A stretch of DNA of 23,115 bases from JBELHO01 sp042091375 (GTDB lineage Bacteria; Pseudomonadota; Gammaproteobacteria; Enterobacterales; Alteromonadaceae), in assembly GCA_042091375.1 (NCBI GenBank), contig JBELHO010000053.1, positions 1-23,115 on the forward strand, written 5' to 3'. Of this stretch, positions 7,672 to 14,908 are shown piece after piece; position 1 is the stretch's first letter, and the number at the start of each line of letters is the position of its first letter. Below the pieces are notes generated by a model. It had not been told where the DNA came from. It ran no database searches and was given only the letters and a program-made list of their open reading frames with translations. Both the position numbers and the translations under genes were made by a program.

Positions 7672-9701
7672 CTTACTGCCTCCTTGGTCACTGGTTTTTT
7701 TTGTTTATACAATTGACTATTAGAGCGAATGATTAACTGTTCAAATGTTTTGTGGATCGCTGAGTTGTAGTGACTTATTCTAATACTTATCTCGATATTG
7801 GAAAGTTGTTCTAGCTGTTCATGGCTACCTGAATGACTAAACTGCCAATTAAAATCGGCTATCGAGTGATCTATCTGCTCTGCTATCTTTGTTGCGGGTT
7901 GCTGACTGACCTCTGGCAATAACAACATAAACTCACCCGCGCCAATCGAACCTAAAAAAGACGAGTCATGCCGCTTATTTCGACGGATAATATCATTGCA
8001 TACAATAGCTACTTTGGTTAAAAGTTCATTACCTAACTGTTGCCCATATTGCTGCTTTATCCCTCTGAAATTGTCAATGTCTATCATTAACACCGCAAAA
8101 GCTTTATCGCTGTTTTTTATTTTGTTAAAATACTTAGCACCTAAGGCAAAAATGCGTCTGCGATTATTAATACCAGTAACATCATCAATCATTGTCTTAT
8201 CGAATAATTGCTTTTCTCCGCGCACCGTCGTAACTAAAAACCAGACCAACAGCAAAGTAACAATAACAAAAATGATCCGCCATAATTGATGGTGTTCTAG
8301 GGTGCTCGCACTGTCTTGTAATAATAGGTGTTGTGATGACTTTTGTTGTTCTAGTCTTTGTTGAATTAAATCAGCTTGCACACTCTCATAACGCAATCGC
8401 AAATCGTCAATTTTTTCTCTATCAATACGCTCTCGCAACAGTGCACTGAAATCAGCCAGTTGACTTTGTAATAAATACGCTTGATAAAAATTCCCAAGGG
8501 AGTAGTAGGCTTCTGCCTTTAACAACAGTATATTGATAAAAGCAATAGCTTGGGGGTAGTTATCTGTAGCGATACTATCACTATCCATAGCGATGAATGC
8601 TTGCTCTGCAATCTGTAATGCCTGTTCATGTCGTTTTAATTTTAACAATGCGTAACCGTGATTGATCCTGTGAGTGACTAAGGCATCATAACGTTGCGAT
8701 TTTTCCGCATATTGCTCGGCAATAAGCATATAACGGTAGGCTGCTTGCTCATCTTTGTCGGCTTTGTTGAGCTGGGCCCAAGTCATTGCCGAATAAAGCG
8801 CTGCCAAAAAAGACGCATCACCAATCCCCTCTGAATTAATAATAATATCTTGATAAAGTAAAATAGCTTGTTGATAACGCTGATTGACTGAATGATTAAC
8901 AGCAACACCTAACAAGCTAATATAGGCATAATAGGTTTTACCTAGATTTTGATAAGCCAAATACGAGGTTTGATAAAAACGCAAAGATTTTTCAGTCTCA
9001 CCTAACAAACTGTATATCGTACCTAATTCTTTATTGATCAATCCGACCAATTCTCGATCATTTATTTCTTGTATCAATAAATAAGCGTCATTAAATACCG
9101 TTAAGGCTTGATCAAACTTTTGCGTTAAATAGGAAACTACGCCAATATTTATCAAACCAATGGCAATATATTTTTGATCATTAATGCCTTTAGCAAGATC
9201 AAGCGCATTAGTAAATTCTAAAAATGCCGCGGGGAAATCCCCCAAATTTTGTAAGGCTGAGGCACGAGCATACAATAAACCAACAATAGCCTGAGTTGGT
9301 CTAGTTATATTTTTTGCTCGTTGTAGACCTTGCTCAGCAGCTGTTTTACTGGCAGTGTAATCACCTAATTGTTGATAAAGTTCAGATTTAATTTTATAAA
9401 AAATCAATTGCTTGCGCAGAGAAACTGAGCCAATTTTTGCTTCAAAATGGCTGAGATGTTGAAAGGCTTCACAAGGGTTAGTCCCCATTAACTGTTCTAG
9501 CTCAGAGACAAAATGCTCAAAATTACGCCATGCGATAAACTCAGGCGCAACGACATTGTCGTTAGTAATGCTGGTGGCGACTTTAACTTGAGAATTATTA
9601 GCAGAATTTTCGGTAGACGAGGCATGGCAAATCACCATTGCTAATGGAGAAATTAAAAATGTTAGAGTTAACGTTATCTGATATACAACGCGCTTTAACA
9701 T
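7668..9701 (-). CDS. TPR-containing membrane GGDEF-family protein, degenerate motif
   Basis: A 677-residue protein starting at the ATG 9699-9701, chosen because a GGGAGG lies a few bases upstream; a longer frame to 9725 lacks one. A signal peptide or anchor (about 5-27) is followed by a long helical region with repeated TPR-like units (A..LQNLGDF..A...F..AL, LGETEKSLRFYQTSY, LKRHEQALQIAEQA and others, about 60-440). A short coiled stretch and a membrane helix (473-493) precede a C-terminal GGDEF-fold domain. MIDIDNFRGIKQQYGQQLGNELL is intact, but the signature is GAGEF (587-591): the second Gly and the Asp are replaced. Activity is therefore uncertain. The architecture is a periplasmic TPR sensor joined to a cytoplasmic output domain. 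First gene of a two-gene operon with the coupled GGDEF gene downstream. Confidence 0.85.
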   Translation of the reverse strand: MLKRVVYQITLTLTFLISPLAMVICHASSTENSANNSQVKVATSITNDNVVAPEFIAWRNFEHFVSELEQLMGTNPCEAFQHLSHFEAKIGSVSLRKQLIFYKIKSELYQQLGDYTASKTAAEQGLQRAKNITRPTQAIVGLLYARASALQNLGDFPAAFLEFTNALDLAKGINDQKYIAIGLINIGVVSYLTQKFDQALTVFNDAYLLIQEINDRELVGLINKELGTIYSLLGETEKSLRFYQTSYLAYQNLGKTYYAYISLLGVAVNHSVNQRYQQAILLYQDIIINSEGIGDASFLAALYSAMTWAQLNKADKDEQAAYRYMLIAEQYAEKSQRYDALVTHRINHGYALLKLKRHEQALQIAEQAFIAMDSDSIATDNYPQAIAFINILLLKAEAYYSLGNFYQAYLLQSQLADFSALLRERIDREKIDDLRLRYESVQADLIQQRLEQQKSSQHLLLQDSASTLEHHQLWRIIFVIVTLLLVWFLVTTVRGEKQLFDKTMIDDVTGINNRRRIFALGAKYFNKIKNSDKAFAVLMIDIDNFRGIKQQYGQQLGNELLTKVAIVCNDIIRRNKRHDSSFLGSIGAGEFMLLLPEVSQQPATKIAEQIDHSIADFNWQFSHSGSHEQLEQLSNIEISIRISHYNSAIHKTFEQLIIRSNSQLYKQKKPVTKEAVR

Positions 9702-9867
9702 TAGACCTCCCTTTCTCAGAACCACAGTAGCCCAACAAGTAACCCAAAATTTACACTAATATCTTATTAGATGAGTATAAGACGGTTTCCTCGCTTTAGC
9801 ACATTTAATTGCTAAATGCACGATGTTTTTTTCAAGGTAACTATTATTCACCAGAAGAAGAAAATGG

Positions 9868-11112
9868 TTATATCTTGCGGATAACCATTGCCGAGCAAAA
9901 TGCCAACAGTGCGGACAACATTAAACAAGCCATTAAACCAAAAGCTTGGAACACCCAACCTGATAATACTGTTCCTATTAAACGACCCATAGCATTGGCC
10001 ATATAATAAAAACCCACATCCAAAGAAATAGCATTTTTGTCGGCCATAGCAACAATAGTGTAACTGTGCAGTGCTGAATTGATGGCAAATACTACACCAA
10101 ACAACAGTAAGCCAATAATGAGTGCGTATACAATAAAACTTTGCATATACAAGGCGAAAGCGATCGATAAGGTAATAGCAGCCAGCATTATTGCCCAAAA
10201 AGCTAACTTGTTGCCACTAAAAGCACTGTACTTGTTTAAACCGATCAACTGCGGTGTTAACGATTGCACCAGTCCGTAACCTATCACCCAGCAAGCCAAG
10301 AAACTGCCAACACTGGTTGTTGACCAACCCAGATCAGTACTGAGATATATGGGTAAAGCAATAACAAACCATACATCGCGAGCAGCAAAAAGAAACAGTC
10401 TAGCCGCCGACAAATAATTCAATGATTGACTTTTTGACCATATATTTTTGAATTTGGGGGTGTACTTGCTTTTACCCAATTCTTGGGTCAAGTAGCTCAT
10501 GCTGGTAATAGCCACCAAAACTAACACCAATGCCATTAGCAATAAAGCGAGCTGAAAGCCAAATAACGTTAATAACAGCCCACCGAGAAAAAAACCTATG
10601 CCTTTTAAGGCGTTTTTAGAACCTGTTAACACCGCAACCCAATGATAAAGCCGAGCGTGTTGCTGACTATTATTATCGCTGTTATCGGTGCCCTTCTGTT
10701 GACCCATAGAAAGAAACTTTAAACTACTTTTTGCGCTCATTTTATTGAGATCTTTAGCAATACCCGATAATGCTTGCGCGCACATAACCCAAATCATGCT
10801 CAACAAATCAGTAGGCACTGCCAACATAGATAACGCGATAATTTGCATTATTAAGCCGGCATGCATGGTTTTATTTAAACCATATCGAGCACCAAGCCAA
10901 CCCCCAACTAAATTAGTCACTACGCCAAAAGCTTCATAAAACAGAAATAGCATAGCTATAGCTAATGGCTGATAGCCCAGTTGGTAAAAATACAACACCA
11001 CCAACATACGCAAGGCACCATCGGTAAGGGTAAACGCCCAATAGTTACCAGTGATCACCACATATTGTTTGACGGATAATGGCAGTTGTCTAAAGGCGTT
11101 AAGGCTGATCAC
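9868..11112 (-). CDS. arsJ: Organoarsenical efflux MFS transporter ArsJ
   Basis: A 414-residue major facilitator protein with about 12 hydrophobic segments. The N-terminal third matches my memory of Pseudomonas ArsJ closely: VITGNYWAFTLTDGALRMLVVLYF, FLFYEAFGVVTNLVGGWLGARYGLN and AQALSGIAKDLNKMSAKSS. ArsJ exports 1-arseno-3-phosphoglycerate, which then hydrolyses outside the cell, so the pair confers arsenate resistance. It starts with GTG (11110-11112), 14 bp inside the end of the GAPDH gene, so the two are translationally coupled. Ser/Asn-rich residues after the SSLKFL motif form a short loop (about 135-155), a modest departure from the family as I recall it. Inner membrane. No arsR, arsC or acr3 lies nearby. 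Confidence 0.9.
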   Translation of the reverse strand: MISLNAFRQLPLSVKQYVVITGNYWAFTLTDGALRMLVVLYFYQLGYQPLAIAMLFLFYEAFGVVTNLVGGWLGARYGLNKTMHAGLIMQIIALSMLAVPTDLLSMIWVMCAQALSGIAKDLNKMSAKSSLKFLSMGQQKGTDNSDNNSQQHARLYHWVAVLTGSKNALKGIGFFLGGLLLTLFGFQLALLLMALVLVLVAITSMSYLTQELGKSKYTPKFKNIWSKSQSLNYLSAARLFLFAARDVWFVIALPIYLSTDLGWSTTSVGSFLACWVIGYGLVQSLTPQLIGLNKYSAFSGNKLAFWAIMLAAITLSIAFALYMQSFIVYALIIGLLLFGVVFAINSALHSYTIVAMADKNAISLDVGFYYMANAMGRLIGTVLSGWVFQAFGLMACLMLSALLAFCSAMVIRKI

Positions 11113-12112
11113 TCAAGCCAACCATTTTCATTAATTCGGCACTGCGATTGGCATAACCCCATTCATTGTCATACCAAAGATATAATTTAACCTGTGAGCC
11201 ATTGACTACCATAGTAGATAACGCATCAACAATTGATGAGCGCGGATCGGTTTTGTAATCAACTGATACCAATGGCTTTTCTTCATAACCTAGGATCCCG
11301 TGCAAGCTGTTTTCTGCAGCGTCTTGCAACAACTGGTTAATTTCCGCGATGTCGGTATTTCGGGTTAATTCAAATACACAGTCGGTAATTGATGCATTCA
11401 CTAAAGGAACGCGAATGGCATGACCATTTAATTTACCCTTGAGTTCAGGGAAAATATCGGTAATAGCAGTAGCAGAGCCGGTTGTTGTTGGGATCAAGCT
11501 CTGCCCACAAGCACGGGCGCGGCGCAAATCCTTATGGGGTGCATCGATAATGGTTTGTGTATTAGTAATATCGTGAATAGTTGTCATACTGCCGTGCTTA
11601 ATACCAATACTTTGTTGTAACACTTTGACCACTGGTGCTAAACAATTGGTTGTACAAGAAGAAGCCGTCACAATAGGGTGCCTATCCGCCTGATACAGGT
11701 GTTCATTAACGCCCATCACAATATTTAACACGCCGTCTTCCTTAACTGGTGCAGTTACCACTACTCGCTTAACCCCTTGTGCTGTGTAGGCGTTAAGCTT
11801 AGTTTTAGTTTTCATCACTCCCGATGCATCAATCACCACATCACATGATGACCAATCAGTTTCAGCAATGTGTTGATTAGCAGTGATTTTAACGACCCGT
11901 TGCGCAATGGTAATGCGATCACCTTGACCTTCGGCTTGATATGCCCATATACCGTGAATGGAATCATAATTTAACAAATGCGCAAAGGTAGCAGCATCGC
12001 CAGCAGGATCGTTAATTTGCACAAATTCAATTTCCGGCCATGCCCAGGCGGCCCTCATAATTAAACGCCCGATGCGACCAAAGCCATTGATTCCCACCTT
12101 AATTTTCATCAT
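11099..12112 (-). CDS. ArsJ-associated glyceraldehyde-3-phosphate dehydrogenase
   Basis: A 337-residue type I GAPDH. The NAD-binding Rossmann start is KVGINGFGRIGRLIMRAA, the catalytic Cys is about C153 in TASSCTTNCLAPV, and the catalytic His lies in SMTTIHDITNTQ. C-terminal WYDNEWGYANR is conserved. With arsenate in place of phosphate the enzyme forms 1-arseno-3-phosphoglycerate, the ArsJ substrate. The 14-bp overlap with arsJ is the main reason for this assignment over a glycolytic GAPDH; no pgk, tkt or fba is adjacent. Two tandem ATGs (12107-12112) follow an AGG; either could be used, the second having the better spacing. A plausible promoter lies about 45 bp upstream. A dual glycolytic role cannot be excluded from sequence. 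Confidence 0.9.
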   Translation of the reverse strand: MMKIKVGINGFGRIGRLIMRAAWAWPEIEFVQINDPAGDAATFAHLLNYDSIHGIWAYQAEGQGDRITIAQRVVKITANQHIAETDWSSCDVVIDASGVMKTKTKLNAYTAQGVKRVVVTAPVKEDGVLNIVMGVNEHLYQADRHPIVTASSCTTNCLAPVVKVLQQSIGIKHGSMTTIHDITNTQTIIDAPHKDLRRARACGQSLIPTTTGSATAITDIFPELKGKLNGHAIRVPLVNASITDCVFELTRNTDIAEINQLLQDAAENSLHGILGYEEKPLVSVDYKTDPRSSIVDALSTMVVNGSQVKLYLWYDNEWGYANRSAELMKMVGLSDQP

Positions 12113-12138
12113 TTTTCCTGTTTCTTTATGGTTTAAAG

Positions 12139-12183
12139 CTATCTTGATAGAGCGTTTATATGATCTCTTGCAAATATTGTAAA
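12139..12183 (-). promoter_or_regulatory. Candidate gapdh-arsJ promoter with palindromic operator
   Basis: On the minus strand TTTACA (12178-12183) and TATAAA (12155-12160) are separated by 17 nt, a good sigma-70 arrangement upstream of the GAPDH gene. Just downstream, near the expected transcription start, is the palindrome CTATC-tt-GATAG (12139-12150). Its position suits a repressor such as ArsR, but I cannot name the regulator. Confidence 0.5.
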
Positions 12184-12232
12184 GTAAATTTTTTGTTACA
12201 TTAAATTTAAATTAATAATTAGTTGCAACGGC

Positions 12233-13237
12233 TTAACGTTCGGTATTCCAATTAAAGAAGTAAGAACCCAGCGCTAAAAATAACAACGACATAAAGCTCA
12301 ACATGCCTAAGTGATAACTAATATCTGCCAGTGTAGCCCCCTCAGTGATCACCATCCGCGCTCCTGCGACTAAATGCGTTAAAGGTAATAATTCAGCAAA
12401 TTGTTGTAATAATTTTGGTGCTCCCTCTAGGCTAAACCAAACCCCCGAGAGAATTATCATTGGCCAAGAAGACAGATTCAATAAGCCGCCAACCAGTTCT
12501 TCACTTTTGCTGCGACAAGCAACCAAAAGCCCCAAAGTAATTAAGCTAAAAGATCCCAGCACAGCGACAATAAACAGATCAAAATAACTGCCTTGCATAT
12601 AAAAACCAAAGAAAAAGTCACAACCAATATACACTAGGCTAATGGTAAACATGACAATAAACATGCGCGACAATAATTGCGCACTAACAAACTCTAACGC
12701 CGTTAAAGGTGTTGCTTTAAGCCTTTTTAATACCGAGTTTTTTCTATAACGCACAATCACATAGCCAACCCCAAATAAACAACTAAACATCATGTTCATG
12801 CCTAATATGCCCGGCAATACCCAATCGACATAACGTATTTTTTGTCCTTGAGTATTGCGCAGTTGAAAATCTTGATGATCGCTAAGGAATAACTTCTCAA
12901 CAAAATAGCCCTTAGGTGAATCTTGATTGACCCAATAGGTTTTACTGGCAAAATCCACCAACATATCCAAGTTGTGCTGCATCAATTTTTTCTTTGCTAA
13001 GTCAATATTTGCATAATCAATAAAGTCGATATGTTTGGTTTTTAAAAAAGGTGAGTCAACTTCTGTTAACGCCATTACGCCAACACTGTATGCTGGACGA
13101 CCATCACCAGAAAAGACAAAGGACATACCAGCAACGAGTAAAGCCGGAAATAGCAAACTCCAACTGAGTGATGATTTATCTCTGAAAAATTCGATATTAC
13201 GGGCTTTAAAAATTGCATAAAAACGTTTTATATTCAT
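12233..13237 (-). CDS. ABC-2 type transporter permease
   Basis: A 334-residue membrane protein: one N-terminal transmembrane helix (SLSWSLLFPALLVAGMSFVFS), a soluble extracytoplasmic segment of about 85 residues, and then five hydrophobic helices (about 140-330). This is the ABC-2 exporter permease layout (DrrB/YhhJ/NodJ-like). YVDWVLPGILGMNMMFSC and RLKATPLTALEFVSAQLLSR are typical of ABC-2 permeases. It lies 4 bp after the ATPase gene on the same strand, so the two form one exporter. Substrate is unknown; ABC-2 exporters of this size move drugs, lipids, polysaccharides or peptides. No biosynthetic genes lie nearby to indicate the cargo. The Fur-like site upstream of the operon may point to an iron-linked role (inference). 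Confidence 0.88.
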   Translation of the reverse strand: MNIKRFYAIFKARNIEFFRDKSSLSWSLLFPALLVAGMSFVFSGDGRPAYSVGVMALTEVDSPFLKTKHIDFIDYANIDLAKKKLMQHNLDMLVDFASKTYWVNQDSPKGYFVEKLFLSDHQDFQLRNTQGQKIRYVDWVLPGILGMNMMFSCLFGVGYVIVRYRKNSVLKRLKATPLTALEFVSAQLLSRMFIVMFTISLVYIGCDFFFGFYMQGSYFDLFIVAVLGSFSLITLGLLVACRSKSEELVGGLLNLSSWPMIILSGVWFSLEGAPKLLQQFAELLPLTHLVAGARMVITEGATLADISYHLGMLSFMSLLFLALGSYFFNWNTER

Positions 13238-13241
13238 TGCG

Positions 13242-14126
13242 TTATTCCCTTAAAGAATGTCCAGTTAAAGCCAAGAACAAATCGTCTAAATTAGCTGATT
13301 TAACTTGTAAACCATCGAGTAATACCTTCTCATTCATCAACAAGGCTAACATCTGCTCAACTTTTTGGGTGGGTATTTCGACGCTGTCGTTAATAATTCG
13401 CCATTGATATTTTTCAATAAGCTGTTGGCTTACTTGCCCTAAAGGTAGATAAATAAACACATCGCTGAAGTGTTTTTGTAACAATTGTTGAGGGGAGCCA
13501 CTTTCAATTATTTTACCTTGATCGACAATCACCACCTCGTCACAAAGTTGCTCAGCTTCATCCATATAATGGGTGGTTAATACTATGGTTTTATCACGGG
13601 CTTTAATGTCTTTAATTAACTGCCAAAAGTTGCGTCGTGCTTGTGGATCTAAGCCTGTTGTCGGTTCATCGAGAAAAATTATCTTAGGATCATTAATCAA
13701 AGCTAAGGCGAGTAACAAACGTTGCCGTTGGCCACCCGACAGCAAACGGTTATCTCGATCAATGAACTCAGACAAATCACACAAATCGATTAACTCATTA
13801 AGATCAATAGTCTGCTGATAAAAAGCCGTAAATAGATCCAATGTTTCTCGCACCGTCAAATAATCTTGTAATGCGGTATGTTGAAATTGAATGCCTATCT
13901 TCTGTGCGGTATCTTTGCTGATCGGTTTACCGTAATAATTTACCAATCCAGAAGTCGGGGCAATAATGCCTTCCATCATTTCAATTGTCGTGGTTTTTCC
14001 TGCTCCATTCGGTCCTAATAGACCAAAACACTGACCTTTGGTGATAGAAAAACTAATGTTATCAACGGCAATAACACTTTTATAGACTTTTGATAGTTCG
14101 ATAACGTCAATAACAGATTCTTTCAA
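13242..14126 (-). CDS. ABC transporter ATP-binding protein (ABC-2 exporter)
   Basis: About 294 residues. Walker A is GLLGPNGAGKTTTIEM, the Q-loop lies in GIQFQHTALQDYLTVRETL, the ABC signature is LLSGGQRQRLLLALAL, Walker B is KIIFLDEPTTGLDPQARR, and the H-loop is VLTTHYMDEAEQLCDE. A C-terminal extension of about 70 residues is typical of the DrrA/NodI class. Start choice: no ATG or GTG fits. AAGGAG at 14133-14138 sits 6 nt before a TTG at 14124-14126, which I take as the start; another TTG at 14127-14129 is too close, and the frame also extends to a TTG at 14150. A TTG start suggests modest translation. Four ACAGGTT heptamers lie in the leader (14151-14178). Confidence 0.9.
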   Translation of the reverse strand: MKESVIDVIELSKVYKSVIAVDNISFSITKGQCFGLLGPNGAGKTTTIEMMEGIIAPTSGLVNYYGKPISKDTAQKIGIQFQHTALQDYLTVRETLDLFTAFYQQTIDLNELIDLCDLSEFIDRDNRLLSGGQRQRLLLALALINDPKIIFLDEPTTGLDPQARRNFWQLIKDIKARDKTIVLTTHYMDEAEQLCDEVVIVDQGKIIESGSPQQLLQKHFSDVFIYLPLGQVSQQLIEKYQWRIINDSVEIPTQKVEQMLALLMNEKVLLDGLQVKSANLDDLFLALTGHSLRE

Positions 14127-14150
14127 CAATGACTCCTTGGCGATCAACAA

Positions 14151-14178
14151 ACAGGTTACAGGTTACAGGTTACAGGTT
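14151..14178. repeat. Heptanucleotide tandem repeat, four perfect ACAGGTT units
   Basis: Four exact copies of ACAGGTT in direct tandem, immediately upstream of the exporter ATPase coding region and inside its probable leader. Seven is not a multiple of three, but the tract lies outside the chosen frame. Copy-number change could alter the leader length. Confidence 0.95.
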
Positions 14179-14243
14179 GTACATACTAATCATATCCCCA
14201 CACTAATCAAGCACAACCATGTAAACTTGCGCAACCAAATAAA

Positions 14244-14258
14244 CGATAATAATTATCA
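14244..14258. promoter_or_regulatory. Candidate Fur box
   Basis: CGATAAT-A-ATTATCA matches the 7-1-7 Fur consensus TGATAATnATTATCA at all positions except the first. It lies about 118 bp upstream of the exporter ATPase start (minus) and 210 bp upstream of the 68-residue protein (plus). Which promoter it controls cannot be told from sequence; it is upstream of, not on, the best -35/-10 pair I find for the exporter. Confidence 0.6.
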
Positions 14259-14467
14259 TTTGCATTAATTTACACGATAGATTATGTTTACTAATCAATT
14301 GTGCAATGAGTTATGCCAAAAAGTAACATTTTGTCCAGTAAATTAAGGTCAAACCAGCCTATATAATGTTTTACACTGAAAAGATACTAAAGGGTAATGT
14401 GTCGCTCCTCCAATCAATAATTGAACCTGCGATAACCTAGTCTCTTGCAATAAAATGGAGTAACAAT

Positions 14468-14674
14468 ATGATTAAATTGAGTGAAATTGCTCAACTAGAA
14501 GATTGGTTAAACATTTTAGTAACCACCTATAAGCAATATCCTAGTGTCAGTTTAGCCAAAGTGATTAACTATTATATCGATCGCATTGCCTACCACGATG
14601 ACTTCGACTATAAAAAGCACAATCATTGTCATTATGCCGCCATGAAAAAGTACTGGCATGAATTATGTGAATAA
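14468..14674 (+). CDS. Uncharacterised 68-residue His/Cys-containing protein
   Basis: ATG at 14468 is preceded by TGGAG at about 6-7 nt spacing, supporting a real gene. The protein is soluble and predicted mostly helical (LSEIAQLEDWLNILVTTYKQYP...). Its C-terminal part is rich in aromatic, His and Cys residues: HDDFDYKKHNHCHYAAMKKYWHELCE. I do not recognise a family. The HNHCH cluster and terminal WHELC could bind a metal, and a Fur-like site sits upstream, but both the binding and the regulation are inference. No membrane segment or signal. It stands alone and converges on tmcA, with about 235 bp between the stops. Confidence 0.65.
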   Translation: MIKLSEIAQLEDWLNILVTTYKQYPSVSLAKVINYYIDRIAYHDDFDYKKHNHCHYAAMKKYWHELCE

Positions 14675-14750
14675 TTCACATTGATAGCCATCATTGACAA
14701 GGCAAATTAACACAGCAAATTAACAAAGCATTTTAACAACAAGTATAATG

Positions 14751-14790
14751 AAAAAAGCCGACTCAATAGCGAGTTCAAACTTTTCGGCTT
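14751..14790 (-). terminator. Probable tmcA transcription terminator
   Basis: Read on the minus strand, AAGCCGA and TCGGCTT form a 7-bp stem closing a loop with an inner ACTC/GAGT pairing. The stem runs directly into about six T residues (14751-14756 on plus are A). It lies about 120 bp downstream of the tmcA stop. The large loop makes it less than ideal. Confidence 0.6.
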
Positions 14791-14879
14791 GATGCTCAGC
14801 GATAAACTTTCAACGCTCGGCGTTAACGATATTAAGTGTTCAATGTTAAGTGCTCAGCGCTCAATGTTCGGTGCCCCAC

Positions 14880-14904
14880 ATAATGAAAATACTATTTTCA
14901 TTAT
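14880..14904. other. Perfect 12-bp AT-rich inverted repeat after tmcA
   Basis: ATAATGAAAATA and TATTTTCATTAT are separated by a single C and lie just past the tmcA stop at 14909. As RNA the hairpin would be weak, and no clean T-tract follows. It could be a protein site or an mRNA end element. The 90 bp to its left are a degenerate repeat of GTTCAATG/GCTCAGCG-like words. Confidence 0.5.
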
Positions 14905-14908
14905 TCTC

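Larger units (their letters stand above)
14127..14467. promoter_or_regulatory. Divergent region: exporter operon / small protein
   Basis: A 341-bp AT-rich region between the minus-strand exporter operon and the plus-strand 68-residue protein. It holds the heptamer repeat (14151-14178), a candidate minus promoter GCACAA/ATCATA read as TTGTGC-16-TATGAT (14189-14216), the Fur-like box (14244-14258) and, on the plus strand, a TATAAT at 14362-14367 with no good -35. Promoter calls are tentative. Confidence 0.4.

Noticed and set aside
11099..12112. Main glycolytic GAPDH
   Set aside because: The 14-bp overlap with arsJ and absence of glycolytic neighbours favour the arsenate pathway; a dual role is not excluded.
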